64,000 bases of DNA from Euglena gracilis (Eukaryota > Euglenida > Euglenophyceae > Euglenales): the NCBI GenBank assembly GCA_039621445.1, contig CP154957.1:13756947-13820946 (forward strand), in the 5' to 3' direction. The notes below the pieces were generated by a model. The model was given only the letters and a program-made list of their open reading frames with translations, was not told the origin of the DNA and searched no databases. Shown piece after piece: positions 33,693 to 42,914 of this stretch (positions within the stretch are counted from its first letter, which is position 1; each line of letters opens with the position of its first letter). The position numbers and the translations under genes were made by a program.

Positions 33693-34721
33693 ATGCGGTC
33701 TTCGCATCCCCGCCGCCTGTCAGGGTGCGGCCCGCCCGCGGCTCTATGCCAATACTACACCCACGGGCACAAGAAGGTCGCCTGCCCTGCATACGTCGCA
33801 GCCCCGTCCGAACGCGTTTGTCAGCAACCCGCCAACGACCTCTCTTCAGCGTTGGGCCCCCAGCACCCCGAAAGCCAACGGCTACTAACTACCGCGTCCT
33901 TCGCCTCAGCCTCAGGTAATGACACCTCGCAGCGATGGTGGCAAACCCAGCTGTCCCGGACCACGGTGGACGGTCTGCTGAGCCGGATCCCTCCAAGAGA
34001 CCAGGCCCAGCTGATGGAGCAAGCGCATGGCATCGGTCACGGATGGATGGTCGTGGCACCCCACGAGGCTCTGCACACCACAATTGAGGCGGCCGATTAC
34101 GGCCTGGGGCTGAGATGGTGGTTGGGCCTCCCCCTTGCTGACGCCAACGGGACATGTGCAGGCTGCCAGAATGCCACGGATGTATATGGTGACCATGAGA
34201 TTTGCTGTATCCGGAACAATTTCACCAACAGGCACAATGCCGTCCAGCACGCTTTGTTTAACCTCTTGTCCACAAACGGTCAAAGTGTACAGCGCGAAGT
34301 TCAGGTGCCCAATCAACCGGACACCTCGCTCCGTCCAGCCGACATGTTGCTCGCCTCCTGGCAAGATGGCAAGCCCACAGCCGTCGACCTCACCGTTGCG
34401 CATGGCTGGCAATCTACGGAGAGAAGCGGGACCCGGGAACGCTGGAGGACCTTCCTTAAGCGCCGGGAGCAAGCGAAACATGCCAAGTACGACATCCCAT
34501 GCCGCAACGCCAGTTGGTCGTTCGCCACTGTGGCAATGGGCACGTGGGGAGGGCTGGGGCCGGAAAGTGCCAAGTTACTGGCCAGAATGGTAAAACGGAC
34601 CGCCGCATGGGAGCAGGGTGATGTACGTTGCACAAGACAGGCCGAAGGCTATCAGCTGATCGCGTTGGCCCTCTTCCGCCAAGTGGCACAGGTGTTACGC
34701 CCGAAACACTTCCTTCGTTGA
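33693..34721 (+). CDS. Element B CCHC plus restriction-like endonuclease domain
   Basis: Frame following the RT after a shift. CAGCQNATDVYGDHEICC gives the zinc motif, followed by RHNAVQHALFNLLSTNGQ, SLRPADMLLASWQDGKPTAV, DLTVAHGWQ and REQAKHAKYDIPCRNASWSF (Asp, Asp, Lys/Lys-Tyr pattern), and the C-terminal VLRPKHFLR just before the TGA. The ATG at 33693 lies inside the RT thumb region and is unlikely to be used. Confidence 0.8.
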   Translation: MRSSHPRRLSGCGPPAALCQYYTHGHKKVACPAYVAAPSERVCQQPANDLSSALGPQHPESQRLLTTASFASASGNDTSQRWWQTQLSRTTVDGLLSRIPPRDQAQLMEQAHGIGHGWMVVAPHEALHTTIEAADYGLGLRWWLGLPLADANGTCAGCQNATDVYGDHEICCIRNNFTNRHNAVQHALFNLLSTNGQSVQREVQVPNQPDTSLRPADMLLASWQDGKPTAVDLTVAHGWQSTERSGTRERWRTFLKRREQAKHAKYDIPCRNASWSFATVAMGTWGGLGPESAKLLARMVKRTAAWEQGDVRCTRQAEGYQLIALALFRQVAQVLRPKHFLR

Positions 34722-35090
34722 CCTCTCCGACTGACTCCACGTTGAACGCGTCAACATGCCCGCCCGCCTACACAACGTACCAAAGACAAACCAACGACCG
34801 GGACACTGGATGGTGGCCTGCAAGGCCGCCCAACCGCCCACGGCTCAGCGGGAGCGCCACCGAAACACCTCCTTGCCCAAAAGCCACAGACGTGATCTCC
34901 CCAGAACCCGGAACGGGATGCCCCTGTGGGCACCAACCCAACCGGCAACCGAGCTCCTGTACGACCACCTCGAAGCCAGCTGGCCACTCTGCTAATCTCC
35001 TTGCCCCTGCTCTGCCACCACACACATCCACACCGCCCATGTGCTGCGCCCATCTGTACATAGCCCCCCCTCCCTTGAACTCTGACAAAC
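34722..35090 (+). other. Element B 3' untranslated region
   Basis: 370 bp, C/A-rich, no gene, ending at the conserved hairpin. Confidence 0.6.
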
Positions 35091-35130
35091 CCAGTAGGCC
35101 GTGCCACTGGTCGGTGGACTCGGTTCGCCC
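35091..35130 (+). other. Conserved 3' hairpin, element B
   Basis: CCAGTAGGCCGTGCCACTGG and the 20 nt after it correspond to 28400-28439. The stem is unchanged between the two copies while two of three loop bases differ. Confidence 0.7.
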
Positions 35131-35335
35131 GAATACCGTATATACTGTGACTGCCCAATGCTTTTCGGAAGGAAGGAATTTTTTTTTGGTCCGGCCGGCT
35201 GGCAAGACAGCATTGGTCCGGCTTGACGGACGGCTGGCGAAAAAATGCTTCGTCCGGACGGACGGCTGGGCGTCCAGCATTGGTCCGGCTGAAGAGGTCC
35301 GGACGGCTAGGACGGCTAGCCGGCCAGACGCCCCC
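35131..35335 (+). repeat. Diverged SL-locus spacer, copy 3
   Basis: TATACTGTGACTGCCCAATGC, then TTTTCGG, GAAGGAAGGAATT and a T-run with GG, then several CCGGACGG and GCCGGCTGGC units. CCAATGC-TTTTCG repeats the shortened SL junction seen at 27502-27514. The AATT-T-run-GG stretch could be an Sm-type site, but that is a guess. Confidence 0.45.
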
Positions 35336-36373
35336 TAGTGTTCGATAAAGGTGTTTTTCCCCTTCGAAACGGCATAAACCAAAGCCGAACTGGGCTGCCT
35401 CACCGGAAGCACACCGAAACTGAGTAAAACGACAAAACACCTGGAATGGAAAGCACGATGCATGTCCCAAACAGGAAAACAGCCACAGAACAAACCACTG
35501 GACTTCTCCCAAAAGATGATCTCGAGCCCAAAGCTACAATGTGAAGCCCTGTTCTCTCTGCGTTCAGCAAAAAAAAATTGACCCAAGTCATTTTCGGTTG
35601 GAACACATGACAATGGAGTGAGCGTGCATACACACAAAACACACAACCGCGCACGCATGAACAGTGAAGCAACCTCTGCGTACCATGTTTCGGGAAGAGG
35701 ACCCTCGCCCGGGGGGGCTGCCCGGGCTGCACCCTTTTTTTTCCGGCCCTGGTGGGCTCAGGGCAGGGGTCCTTGTGAAATTGGGCCCCATTTTTGAACA
35801 TGTCAACGGGCGGTAAACAGGGTGAGGTGTGCCCCCCCGACCCGGGGCCCCAAGTTGCCCCGCGTAGGATCGTTTTTAGTTTTCACTGATGGTGCTTTCC
35901 CATTTTTTAACTTCTGGACCAAAGGCGGACAACTACAAACCCAACCCACCTACTTAGAAGCAAACAGCAGAGCCCAACAAACCTGCTTGAGAAGGTAGGT
36001 GAGTACCTTTGAGTTCAGGTGAGTTGTTGTGCAAGGAAACAAAAATGTTGAATGGGATGCCTTGGCTTCTTTGGGATTGTCAATTCTTTTGGTTCCTTTC
36101 TTCAAATCTTTCTGAAATTCTCAAATGACTTCCTTTCTGGAATTTTTTAAGAAAGCTTTCCTTTTAGTACACAGTGGGTAGCACAGCTTCACCCAAACTG
36201 TGCCCCGGGCCCAGGGAAACGTCTCTTTTCGCCCTCGCCACAAGAGGAACCCCCTTGTGACTCCCTGTGCCGCCACAGGTCACGGGTTGATTATACTCTG
36301 GGTGTATATGTGTACTGTGTGTGTATACTTTCTGAAATTTGCTGCAGTTCCAAATCAACTCGCGTGGTGGTTA
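35336..36373. other. No gene recognised
   Basis: Mixed-composition DNA without homopolymer blocks except near 35710. Minus-strand frames of up to 133 codons exist but resemble nothing known. Confidence 0.4.
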
Positions 36374-36625
36374 ACTTGAGCCGCGCACAATGAAAGTGTT
36401 GCAAGCATCATCACGCCAAAGTCTGTTGTAGGTCAGAGGTATGTACAGCGTGAGTCAACGTCCGTAGACCGGTCAGTGCTGTCCGCAAGAGAAACAGGCC
36501 CAGTGCGATGTATCATCAGGAGCAGGGAGAGTTTGAAATCTTTTGTCTTACTGGAGAGGTGAGAAAACATGTGATGGTACTGCCTAATTAGGCGGTGCGG
36601 ATCTGTCAATCATAGGATTGTAGGA
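36374..36625. mobile_element. Short terminus-only copy of family E, second subfamily
   Basis: Starts GCCGCGCACAATGAAAGTGT and ends with ATCTGTCAATCATAGGATTG plus TAGG. The left 38 bp recur immediately after it (36626-36663), and the right part (from about 36530) resembles 40560-40830, the right end of copy E2, including GAAATCTTTTGT and GAGGTGAGAAAACA. So it is a left-end/right-end unit adjacent to a longer copy of the same subfamily. Confidence 0.65.
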
Positions 36626-36694
36626 TCCGCGCACAATGACAGTGTTGCAAGCATCATCACGCCCGCCAGCTAAGTGTGGAGGAGTCCGATATAA

Positions 36695-37135
36695 TGGAGG
36701 CTAGGCACAGCGGGGGGGGGGCGAGCGGCCGCGCGGGCGGCCGCGCGGGGGGGGGGGGGGGGGGGGGCCGAGGGCGCCCGCGCGGGCGGCGCGCATCATA
36801 AAATCGGTGATTTTCGGGGCCAAAAAGTGGTCATTTTTGCAATTTTTGGGCCATTTTTGACCAAAAAAGTGCTTTTGTGGCCGCGCGCAGAGCTCTGCGC
36901 GCGGCCCCTAAATTTGCCATTTTATGTCCGACAATGGTCATTTTTGGTCATTTTTGGGCCTCAAAAAAGTCGCTATCTTTTCACAAAAAAATTTTTCTTG
37001 GCTAAGCTAGGCACAATGGGGGGAGGGGGGGTCCAGGGGGGGGGCGAGCGGCCGCGCGGGCGGCCGCGCAGGGGCCGCGCAGGGGGGGGGGAGGGGGGGT
37101 CCCGGACCCCCCCCGAGCGGCGCGCCTAGCCTCCA
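36695..37135. mobile_element. TIR element with TGGAGGCTAGGC ends
   Basis: TGGAGGCTAGGC at 36695-36706 is inverted at 37124-37135. The interior has two copies of a CGAGCGGCCGCGCGGGCGG block, long G-runs, and a middle part with repeated GGTCATTTTTGG-type words. Noncoding. Inserted in E2 next to its left end. Confidence 0.65.
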
Positions 37136-37136
37136 A

Positions 37137-38577
37137 TGGAGACGGTGCCCACTGGAAAACAGGAGGGACCACCGGGAAGTGATGTCGTCCGATGTACGGG
37201 ACCGGTCAACGTCGGACAAGCTTTTTCGTGATAGAGGGTCAGCGAGTTGTAAGGCAGATGGGCACCAGAGGAGGTGGGCTTGTAATGGTTGTCGACGCAA
37301 GTGGTTCAAGAGCCGGTGGAGGATACGGCAAATGCGTGAGTTGGCTAATGAGGGGCGGAAATTAGAGAGGAGGTATAGGGAGGCCAGGTTGTCACCAATG
37401 ATGGTGACGGAGGACCAATGGAGGTGAGTTGCCAATCGGGCAGCGTAGTCCAAGGCCAGGAGTTCGGCATCTTGTTGGGATTGGGCCTGGAGTTTGTATC
37501 GTTGTATACGGCCACCAAGAGAAGGAGAAAATACGCCAATTTGGCAAATGTCAGCTACTTGTGCCGCGTCTACACAAGGGACGGGGTTAAAGAGAGGGGG
37601 AGGGATGCAATCTTGTGCTCTGCATGGGTTGAGGCCAAGGAGAAGAAGATGAAAAAGAGGACGTTTCATTTTTGGAAATGCGTGGTCGAGCCTTGGTGTG
37701 CTCCAACGCGTGAGGTACCAGCTGCGCAACAGTAAGGTACCCCCCCCATAAATGACACCCCTGACACCCTGAAACCCTCCCAGGGGGTGTCACTTATGGG
37801 GGGTGGCACTTATGGGGGAGGGGTGTCACTAATGGGGGGGTGTCACTTATGGGGGGGTGTCACTTATGGGGGGGGGGGTGACGCATATGGCGGTCCAAGG
37901 TGCAAAGGAAAAGGTGAAGGTCAAGGCCTGTCTACGAACCACTAGGTCCGCAAAGGAGACTCTCATAGTACTGCAGGAAGGTGGCGCTGGTTTGCCACCC
38001 GTTCTTCGTGGTCACCGTGACTGACGGTCACGGTGACCACGGTCTTAAAAAATTTTCTGGCGGCGGGGGGGTAGTGTCATTTATGGGGTGTCATTACTGA
38101 CGGGGGGGGGTGTCACTTATGGGGGGGTGTCATTTATGTGGGGAGGGGGTAGCACCTTGGTGGGGGCGGGCATACCACAGGAAGTATCCTGTAAGGTGGT
38201 CAATCATTTTTGGGAAGGTAGGTATGGCAGAGCAAAGAAGTGCAAGCGCAAAAGCTCGGCAAACGGAAGCCTCACATTTGGAAATAGTGCGGGTGGTGAA
38301 GTTGATTTGTTTCCCAAGCCACTTGATAGTTTGTGTGGGAGTGGTGACTGATTTTTTCTGGAGAGGAGTAGGGCCTGTGTGGTGAGGAAGTTTGAGATAT
38401 GTGCAGTGATGGTGGCACAGGTATGAAAGTGTGATGAAACAATCAAGAGGTCATCGTAGTAACAGAAGAACCAAAATGAGGAGGAAGGGAAGATGTGATG
38501 AAGTGTGGAGGTCGTTTGGTCAAGGAGATGTAGAAGAGTTTGTTGAGCAAGGATGGGGGACAGGTTCTCACCTCCGG
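37137..38577 (-). pseudogene. E2 RT C-terminal half and RNase H
   Basis: From the right: ENLSPILAQQTLLHLLDQ and FFCYYDDLLIVSS (YYDD at 38450-38461), then two G-tract insertions (38160-37739), then YLTRWSTPRLDHAFPKMKRP, CVDAAQVADICQIGVFSP, DAELLALDYAARLA, IIGDNLASLYLLSNFRPSLA and LLWCPSALQLADPLSR of RNase H. All RNase H acidic positions seen in E1 are kept. It lines up with E1 and confirms where the E1 frameshift lies. Confidence 0.75.
37739..38160. repeat. G-tract repeats, GTGTCACTTATGGGG word
   Basis: Two clusters (37739-37885 and 38070-38160). The first opens with C-run/CATAAATGACACC and continues with five GTGTCACTTATGGGGGG-like words; the second has three to four. A perfect GTCACGGTGACCAC inverted pair lies between (38009-38042). 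They disrupt the E2 coding sequence. Confidence 0.75.
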
Positions 38578-38579
38578 CC

Positions 38580-39325
38580 GGGCTCATGCTCTTCCCAAGG
38601 GTTCCAGTGAACCACACTTCTGCATTAACACCAACGGCCCTCTCCAGTACCACCTTCCCCCCAAGGTGTTTGTGTCCAAACATATTCCCCGTCTTTCGTG
38701 CATGCTCCACCAGCGACACCACAACGCCCACACCCTGCCAACCACCACTTCCCACAACGCAACCAGCTTTGGGGCCTTGCAGGACGCCTCTCCGGCTTAC
38801 CGCTCCCCTTTCCCATTACCAGGAAAACCTTCTATTACCTTCTCCGCGCTCATCGGCGTACATGACCACCTTTGGTAAAATAGGCAAATTTCTATAACGA
38901 TCCAACAAGTTTGGCTTTTACTCCTTCACCTCACCGCTGTGAATTGGCTTCTTCCACTCACCATCAAATACCACAACGATGCCACTACCAAACCAGGCTA
39001 ACACGTGCCATAGCAGCCCGTGGACTGGGAGCCAGCGGCAATTACACAATTCCCCCGCACATTTGGACGAGGTTCGTACAACCCGCCATCCAGGACCGTA
39101 TAACCTATTCCTGGCCCCCCGACCACCTCCAACAACAGCCCAACCCTGTCACCTCTGTGACCTCCAACGGGACGGCCTCCTTCATGCCACCGTGCCTCAT
39201 CACCATGCCGCCCTACAACGGAATAACCGGAAGGCATTCGTCATCCCAACCTCTGAAAAAGTCTCCTTTATTGCTGACCTCCGTTGGATTAACACCTTCT
39301 CCAATGGAAATTGTAGGGATTGGTA
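38580..39325 (+). pseudogene. Inverted N-terminal block of the E2 RT protein
   Basis: On the plus strand, opposite to the rest of E2. Encodes NQLWGLAGRLSGLPLPFPIT (E1: NTLWGLAGRLSKLNLPHPIS), a segment matching E1 YYNNATC...PTHIWDTVVPP (here IPPHIWTRFVQP), and EKVSFIADLRWINTFSNG. The next expected motif, ATTLDLQNFFWSIHLPSDAQ, is on the minus strand at 39420-39330. Several frame changes are present. Confidence 0.7.
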
Positions 39326-40593
39326 ACGGAACATATTTTGAGCATCGGAGGGTAGGTGGATGCTCCAAAAGAAGTTCTGAAGGTCTAGAGTTGTGGCCCA
39401 CGGCTGTCTAGGGGCGTGGTGGGACAGGAATTTGGCTAGGGACGCGATGTTGGGTAAGTCAAAACGGGGGTGGCCGCGCCAGCTTCCTGCCGCTTATCGT
39501 CCTTGGTGGTTCCGTGTTGAGGGACGTGGGGGCGAGTATGTGGTCTGGGCAGCCACCGAGGGAAAATGGACAATGAAGGCTTGCGCCAGGGGGTAGACTT
39601 TGTTTGCCAGGACACCCTTTGCGAATGGGTTGGGGTTGATTTGGCCGCGTGTGGCGGCTTTGGGGTTGCTGATCCGGAGGTTCGTGGCCAAAAAAGCAGG
39701 AGTGGTTTTGCAAAGTCGGGAGGCAGTCTTGGTTTGCGGGCAAAGTCCTTCTCATTTGGGGCAAGAGTCGGGGGGAAATGGGTGGGGACTGTTTATGGGA
39801 AGGTCCAGGGTTGGGGGTGATCATCTCCACAATGCTGGAGTTGAATGGAGGCCCAGTGTGGGGGGCAGAGTTGGGAACCGAGCCAACAAGGGCCACAATT
39901 GGCAGGGCATGGGGCCACAGATAATTTTGGCCACAAGGGCAAGGGGTGGAAGGGTTTGAAGGGATGGAAGGGAGAACTTTGGGCAAACAATTTAGGGAGA
40001 GGGGTGTTGGAATAGTTTTGCAATGGGAATGTTTTGGAGGGGTAGAAGGTGGGCTCAGACAAAAACACCCCAGTGGAAAGATTTATGGGGCAGAGAATGG
40101 CAGGGGTGACATTAGACGGGTTGGCGTCAAAACGGGGAAAATAAAGGTGTTTGGCTGAAATTGGGGTTGGCAATGGGTGGCAAATTGGTGAAAGTGGGGT
40201 GTTGAGTGCAAACAAAAGAGCTGATAGGAGAAGTGGAAAGGTTGCAAAGCACAGCATTGCATGGGGAAGGTTGGACTGGAGGGGAGAGGGGGTACACTGC
40301 AAAACTAGAACAAAAACCGCTCAATTAAATTGTTAGCGTCATGCCTCATCCACAACCAATGCAGTCTCCCAAAAGCGTGAAATCAAATTCTCCAGCATGG
40401 ACAAGTTCCAGATTGGGTGTAATGGCCCACACCCGGGCATCTTGGATTGCACTTAAGCAAACAAGTCCGCATGTGACCAAATTGTGTAAAACAATGTAAC
40501 TACTCCAGGTCGTCGTTCCGGATGTATACGTTCAATCCAATGACCCTTCAGTGGTTCTTCGGCACAGACATACATTGAAATATTTTGTGTTAC
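39326..40593 (-). pseudogene. E2 RT motif A fragment and upstream region
   Basis: 39420-39330 minus carries the RT first-Asp motif (TTLDLQNFFW). Further right, minus-strand frames to 40320 are Pro/Ser-rich and resemble the unassigned 5' part of E1 (YPLSPPVQPSPCNAVLC versus NSLSPSLPSWPPSCHCTP). From about 40500 the noncoding right end begins. Confidence 0.5.
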
Positions 40594-40767
40594 CACCCAC
40601 CCTCATATTGTCCCCCCCCCATATTGTCCCTCGGCCCCGGCCGATGGGTTTTTTTTTTGGCTCGGCCAATGAAATTCCTTTGGTACCCCCTTATTGTCCC
40701 CCCCCCCCATATTGTCCGGTCGGGCCTCCCGCGGTGGGACAATAAGGAGGGTGGGGGGGGGGGTTTG
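40594..40767. mobile_element. G-tract miniature element, ACAATA family, copy 3
   Basis: Opposite orientation to the copies at 11764 and 13955. C-run/ATATTGTCC words at the left, GGGACAATAAGGAGGGTGGG at the right, internal AATGAAATTCCTTTGGTACC. TAC flanks both sides (40591-40593, 40768-40770). Removing it restores the match GTTACT-AGAGGTGAGAAAAC to 36546-36570. Confidence 0.8.
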
Positions 40768-40830
40768 TACTAGAGGTGAGAAAACAGGTGATGGTGCTCT
40801 CTAATTAGGGGGCGCGGGTCTGTCGATCAT

Positions 40831-42778
40831 ACAGCGTTTGTAATTAGGATTGGCCTCTGGGACATAACGGTTGGCCAACCGAATCGGCCAAACCTCCTGC
40901 AACAGCCAAAATGTGAATGTTCAAGAAGGAATGCAGCTGCTGTAAACCATTTTGTTTATTTTTCATGCACATGCGACGGCTTGGACTGTTAGGCTTGCTC
41001 CGGGATGCATACCACACAATCTGAACAATCTGTGGAAACATGCAAGGATGTCTGACAATGGGCCCGCAAAATTTTTTGGCACACCTCCCCTGCCACGCCC
41101 CGAAGTGACTGTGGCCACAGTTGGAATGAAGCAACTTTGTTTTTCAGGTAATTTAGGTTTAAATATTCTTGAATTTCCTTCCAGGTGTTCTCACACGATA
41201 CCAGTGAATGCACAACTAATCGGTAAGCCCATCGAGATCTCTCACATTGGGTTTGGCCACCCAGTCTCATTCAGGTAAACTGCTTTGTTTGTTTGTTTGT
41301 TTCGTCTTTTTTTTTTACAAATGCTTCGCGGTTGGTTTGGTAGATTTTGGCTTTTACCTTGAATGAAGACAGCCAACCACAGATATCAGGAAAAAGCGAG
41401 TCACCTCCATCTTCAAAGAAAAATCACAGGCATTCAAATATGAAATGTTGTTGTTGATTTGGAGGTGTTTCTCCGCAAAAACTCTGTTTTGCGCTGAAAA
41501 AAATTTTGACCACTGTTTTATTCTTCATCAAAAGCACCGCGTGTTCTCAATGGAAAAAAAATATTCACTTCGATTCAAGTTTTATGATTATTATTTAATC
41601 AAAACAAATTGTTTGCATTTTTTGCTTTTTACATTTTTGCGAAACTTTTCAACATATTCCGGCTCCTCAATGCTCGGTTCGAAGAACCCTCGGCGGACCA
41701 TGCAAGTGCCACGGGCAGGTAGGAGGACGGGCACTTTCGACTGCCTGGGGGTAGGGATTTGGGTTGGGTGGTTCTTCAGTGCTCCCTGCCGCCGATGCCT
41801 TGCCCTGACCCTAAAACATGAAATCCTGACGAGTGTCCCTGACCTTTTTTGAGCAAGGCCGTCGCGCACGACCGCACCAATTTGGCCCAAAATTTTCAGA
41901 GGAAAGGCTCGATCCTCGAATGGCGGATTTCTTGTTCGGCGACTTCCCGACCGCCACCAAACCAAAACCCCAACCCTATGCCTCCCAATAACTCAAAAAG
42001 TCTCATAGAAGTGGGAAGTTATACAGTTACTAGCAGAGTATAATAAGGCGTCTGACAAAACCCAGAAAAGGGGGGTCCGTCGCACCGTAGCAAAGGCTGC
42101 GGACTTCTGGAAGGTCAACTTCACCCTCCTTGACGACGATGAAAATTTTGGTGTTTTTTCCTACTAGAATTTTTTTGCGCTCCGTGGCCCAGAAAAAATT
42201 CCATCAAAAATTTTTCAAATTCCCCATCGCAGATCAGGGTTCCATTGCCCCCCTCGCTGTTAACAAAAGTTTTGGTCATTTGGGTAGAGGAATTTTCTTT
42301 TCATTTGCTTCAGGTTGCATCAAGCAATTTGAAATGACAGTATTGTATGGACTTTTTGAAAAATCTGTGTGAACAACACAAGACAGAAAGAGACCACGCA
42401 CAGGTCAAGGATTTATTTGGAACGCTCTTTGAAACGAGCAGCTGGTCACCAGCATTGCCATGGAAAGAAAAAAGCTATGCTTCTGCAGGGATCAGATCAC
42501 GAGTGCAGATTGGCCACGCGCTGCAGTGCGTGTGAGAATGCTGCAGACGACAACAAAAGAGGAAAAGAAAAATAGATCAAACCTGCAAAGTTCGCTGACC
42601 AGTCGATGTTGACACTTTGGAAAATAGTTCGCCGTGTTCCGTGAGGTCACCTGAAAGGATACAATTGAAAAAAATCTGGATTCCCACTGAAAACAGGCAC
42701 CATTTGAGATCGGCCAAACCTCGGCGACCTGGCGGCCAAACTTGAAATCGAATGGCCACTCCTAATTACAAACGCTGT
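40831..42778. mobile_element. 1.95-kb TIR transposon with ATCAT target duplication
   Basis: ACAGCGTTTGTAATTAGGAT at 40831 is inverted at the right end (ATTACAAACGCTGT to 42778), with 24 of 25 terminal bases matching. ATCAT flanks both sides (40826-40830, 42779-42783). Removing it rejoins the family E right end (GGGTCTGTCGATCAT-CTTAGG, compare 36603-36625). No transposase domain seen; it contains exon-like segments (41186-41276). Confidence 0.8.
41186..41276 (+). other. Exon-like segment inside the TIR transposon
   Basis: Sequence between TTTCCTTCCAG and GTAAACTG reads in one frame SHTIPVNAQLIGKPIEISHI then GFGHPVSFR, with no stop, bounded by good acceptor and donor sites. It weakly resembles a CRIB-like IGxP...H pattern, too short to be sure. 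Could be captured host gene sequence. Confidence 0.25.
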
Positions 42779-42820
42779 ATCATCTTAGGTTTGGGGATCC
42801 CTACTGGGGGCTCCCCGACC

Positions 42821-42834
42821 GTCTATTTTTTTTG
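42821..42834 (+). ncRNA. Truncated SL mini-exon at the 5' end of element C
   Basis: GTCTATTTTTTTTG equals the last part of the SL without the C. As in A and B, element sequence (TCTGCATATCATG) follows at once. Confidence 0.6.
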
Positions 42835-42914
42835 TCTGCATATCATGTCGGACAAGTGAAAGCCCCACCAGGGGTATAGTTTGAAGGTCCGAGTTCGACA
42901 ACTTGTGACAATCT

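Larger units (their letters stand above)
31300..33888 (+). pseudogene. Element B ORF2: 2A sites 2-3 and reverse transcriptase
   Basis: One frame from 31300 to 33888 broken by a TGA at 32719. After site B3 come a pre-RT block (LFAVMAFPKLVLRTV), TSSPGPSGLRPCHLQDAV, then, past the stop, GVRPIAVGETLRRFVGKAL, VLQVDLKNAFNTLDRTVLL, RGTHQGCPLGPIGFAVGL and WYLDDGLLTGEP (YLDD at about 33181-33192), and VQLNLAKCVAWG. The catalytic Asp residues are intact. The frame is lost near 33700-33890, before the endonuclease domain. Confidence 0.85.
28699..35131 (+). mobile_element. Element B: SL-associated 2A/RLE retrotransposon
   Basis: 6.4 kb from the end of the SL mini-exon to just after the 3' hairpin at 35091-35130, followed by SL downstream-like sequence (TATACTGTGACTGCC). 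GC-richer than element A. It has the ORF1-like region, three 2A-like sites (31212-31710), RT and endonuclease. Frames change near 29240, 29330-29510, 31440 and 33700-33900, and there is a TGA at 32719, so it is inactive unless these are sequence errors. Confidence 0.85.
36626..42800 (-). mobile_element. Family E retroelement E2, rearranged and nested
   Basis: Left end 36626 (ATCCGCGCACAATGACAGTG), right end near 42800, coding strand minus. Interrupted by a TIR element (36695-37135), two GTGTCACTTATG G-tract repeats (37739-38160), an ACAATA miniature element (40594-40767) and a 1.9-kb TIR transposon (40831-42778). RT and RNase H pieces remain but one internal block is inverted. In coding orientation, right end, ORF, left end, right end, left end gives a split-direct-repeat layout together with 36374-36625. 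Confidence 0.65.

Noticed and set aside
16446-35335. A 5S rRNA gene linked to the SL units
   Set aside because: Such linkage is reported for Euglena gracilis, but I found no sequence I could recognise as 5S rRNA in the spacers.
39800-39835. NPGP (ITPNPGPSHK) in a minus-strand frame of E2 as a further 2A site
   Set aside because: Lacks the preceding D-[VI]-E-x context, is absent at the same place in E1, and lies in a Pro-rich degraded region.
41186-41276. Confident call of a CRIB/PBD domain
   Set aside because: Only about nine residues resemble the motif and the flanking exons cannot be found; kept as an exon-like segment only.
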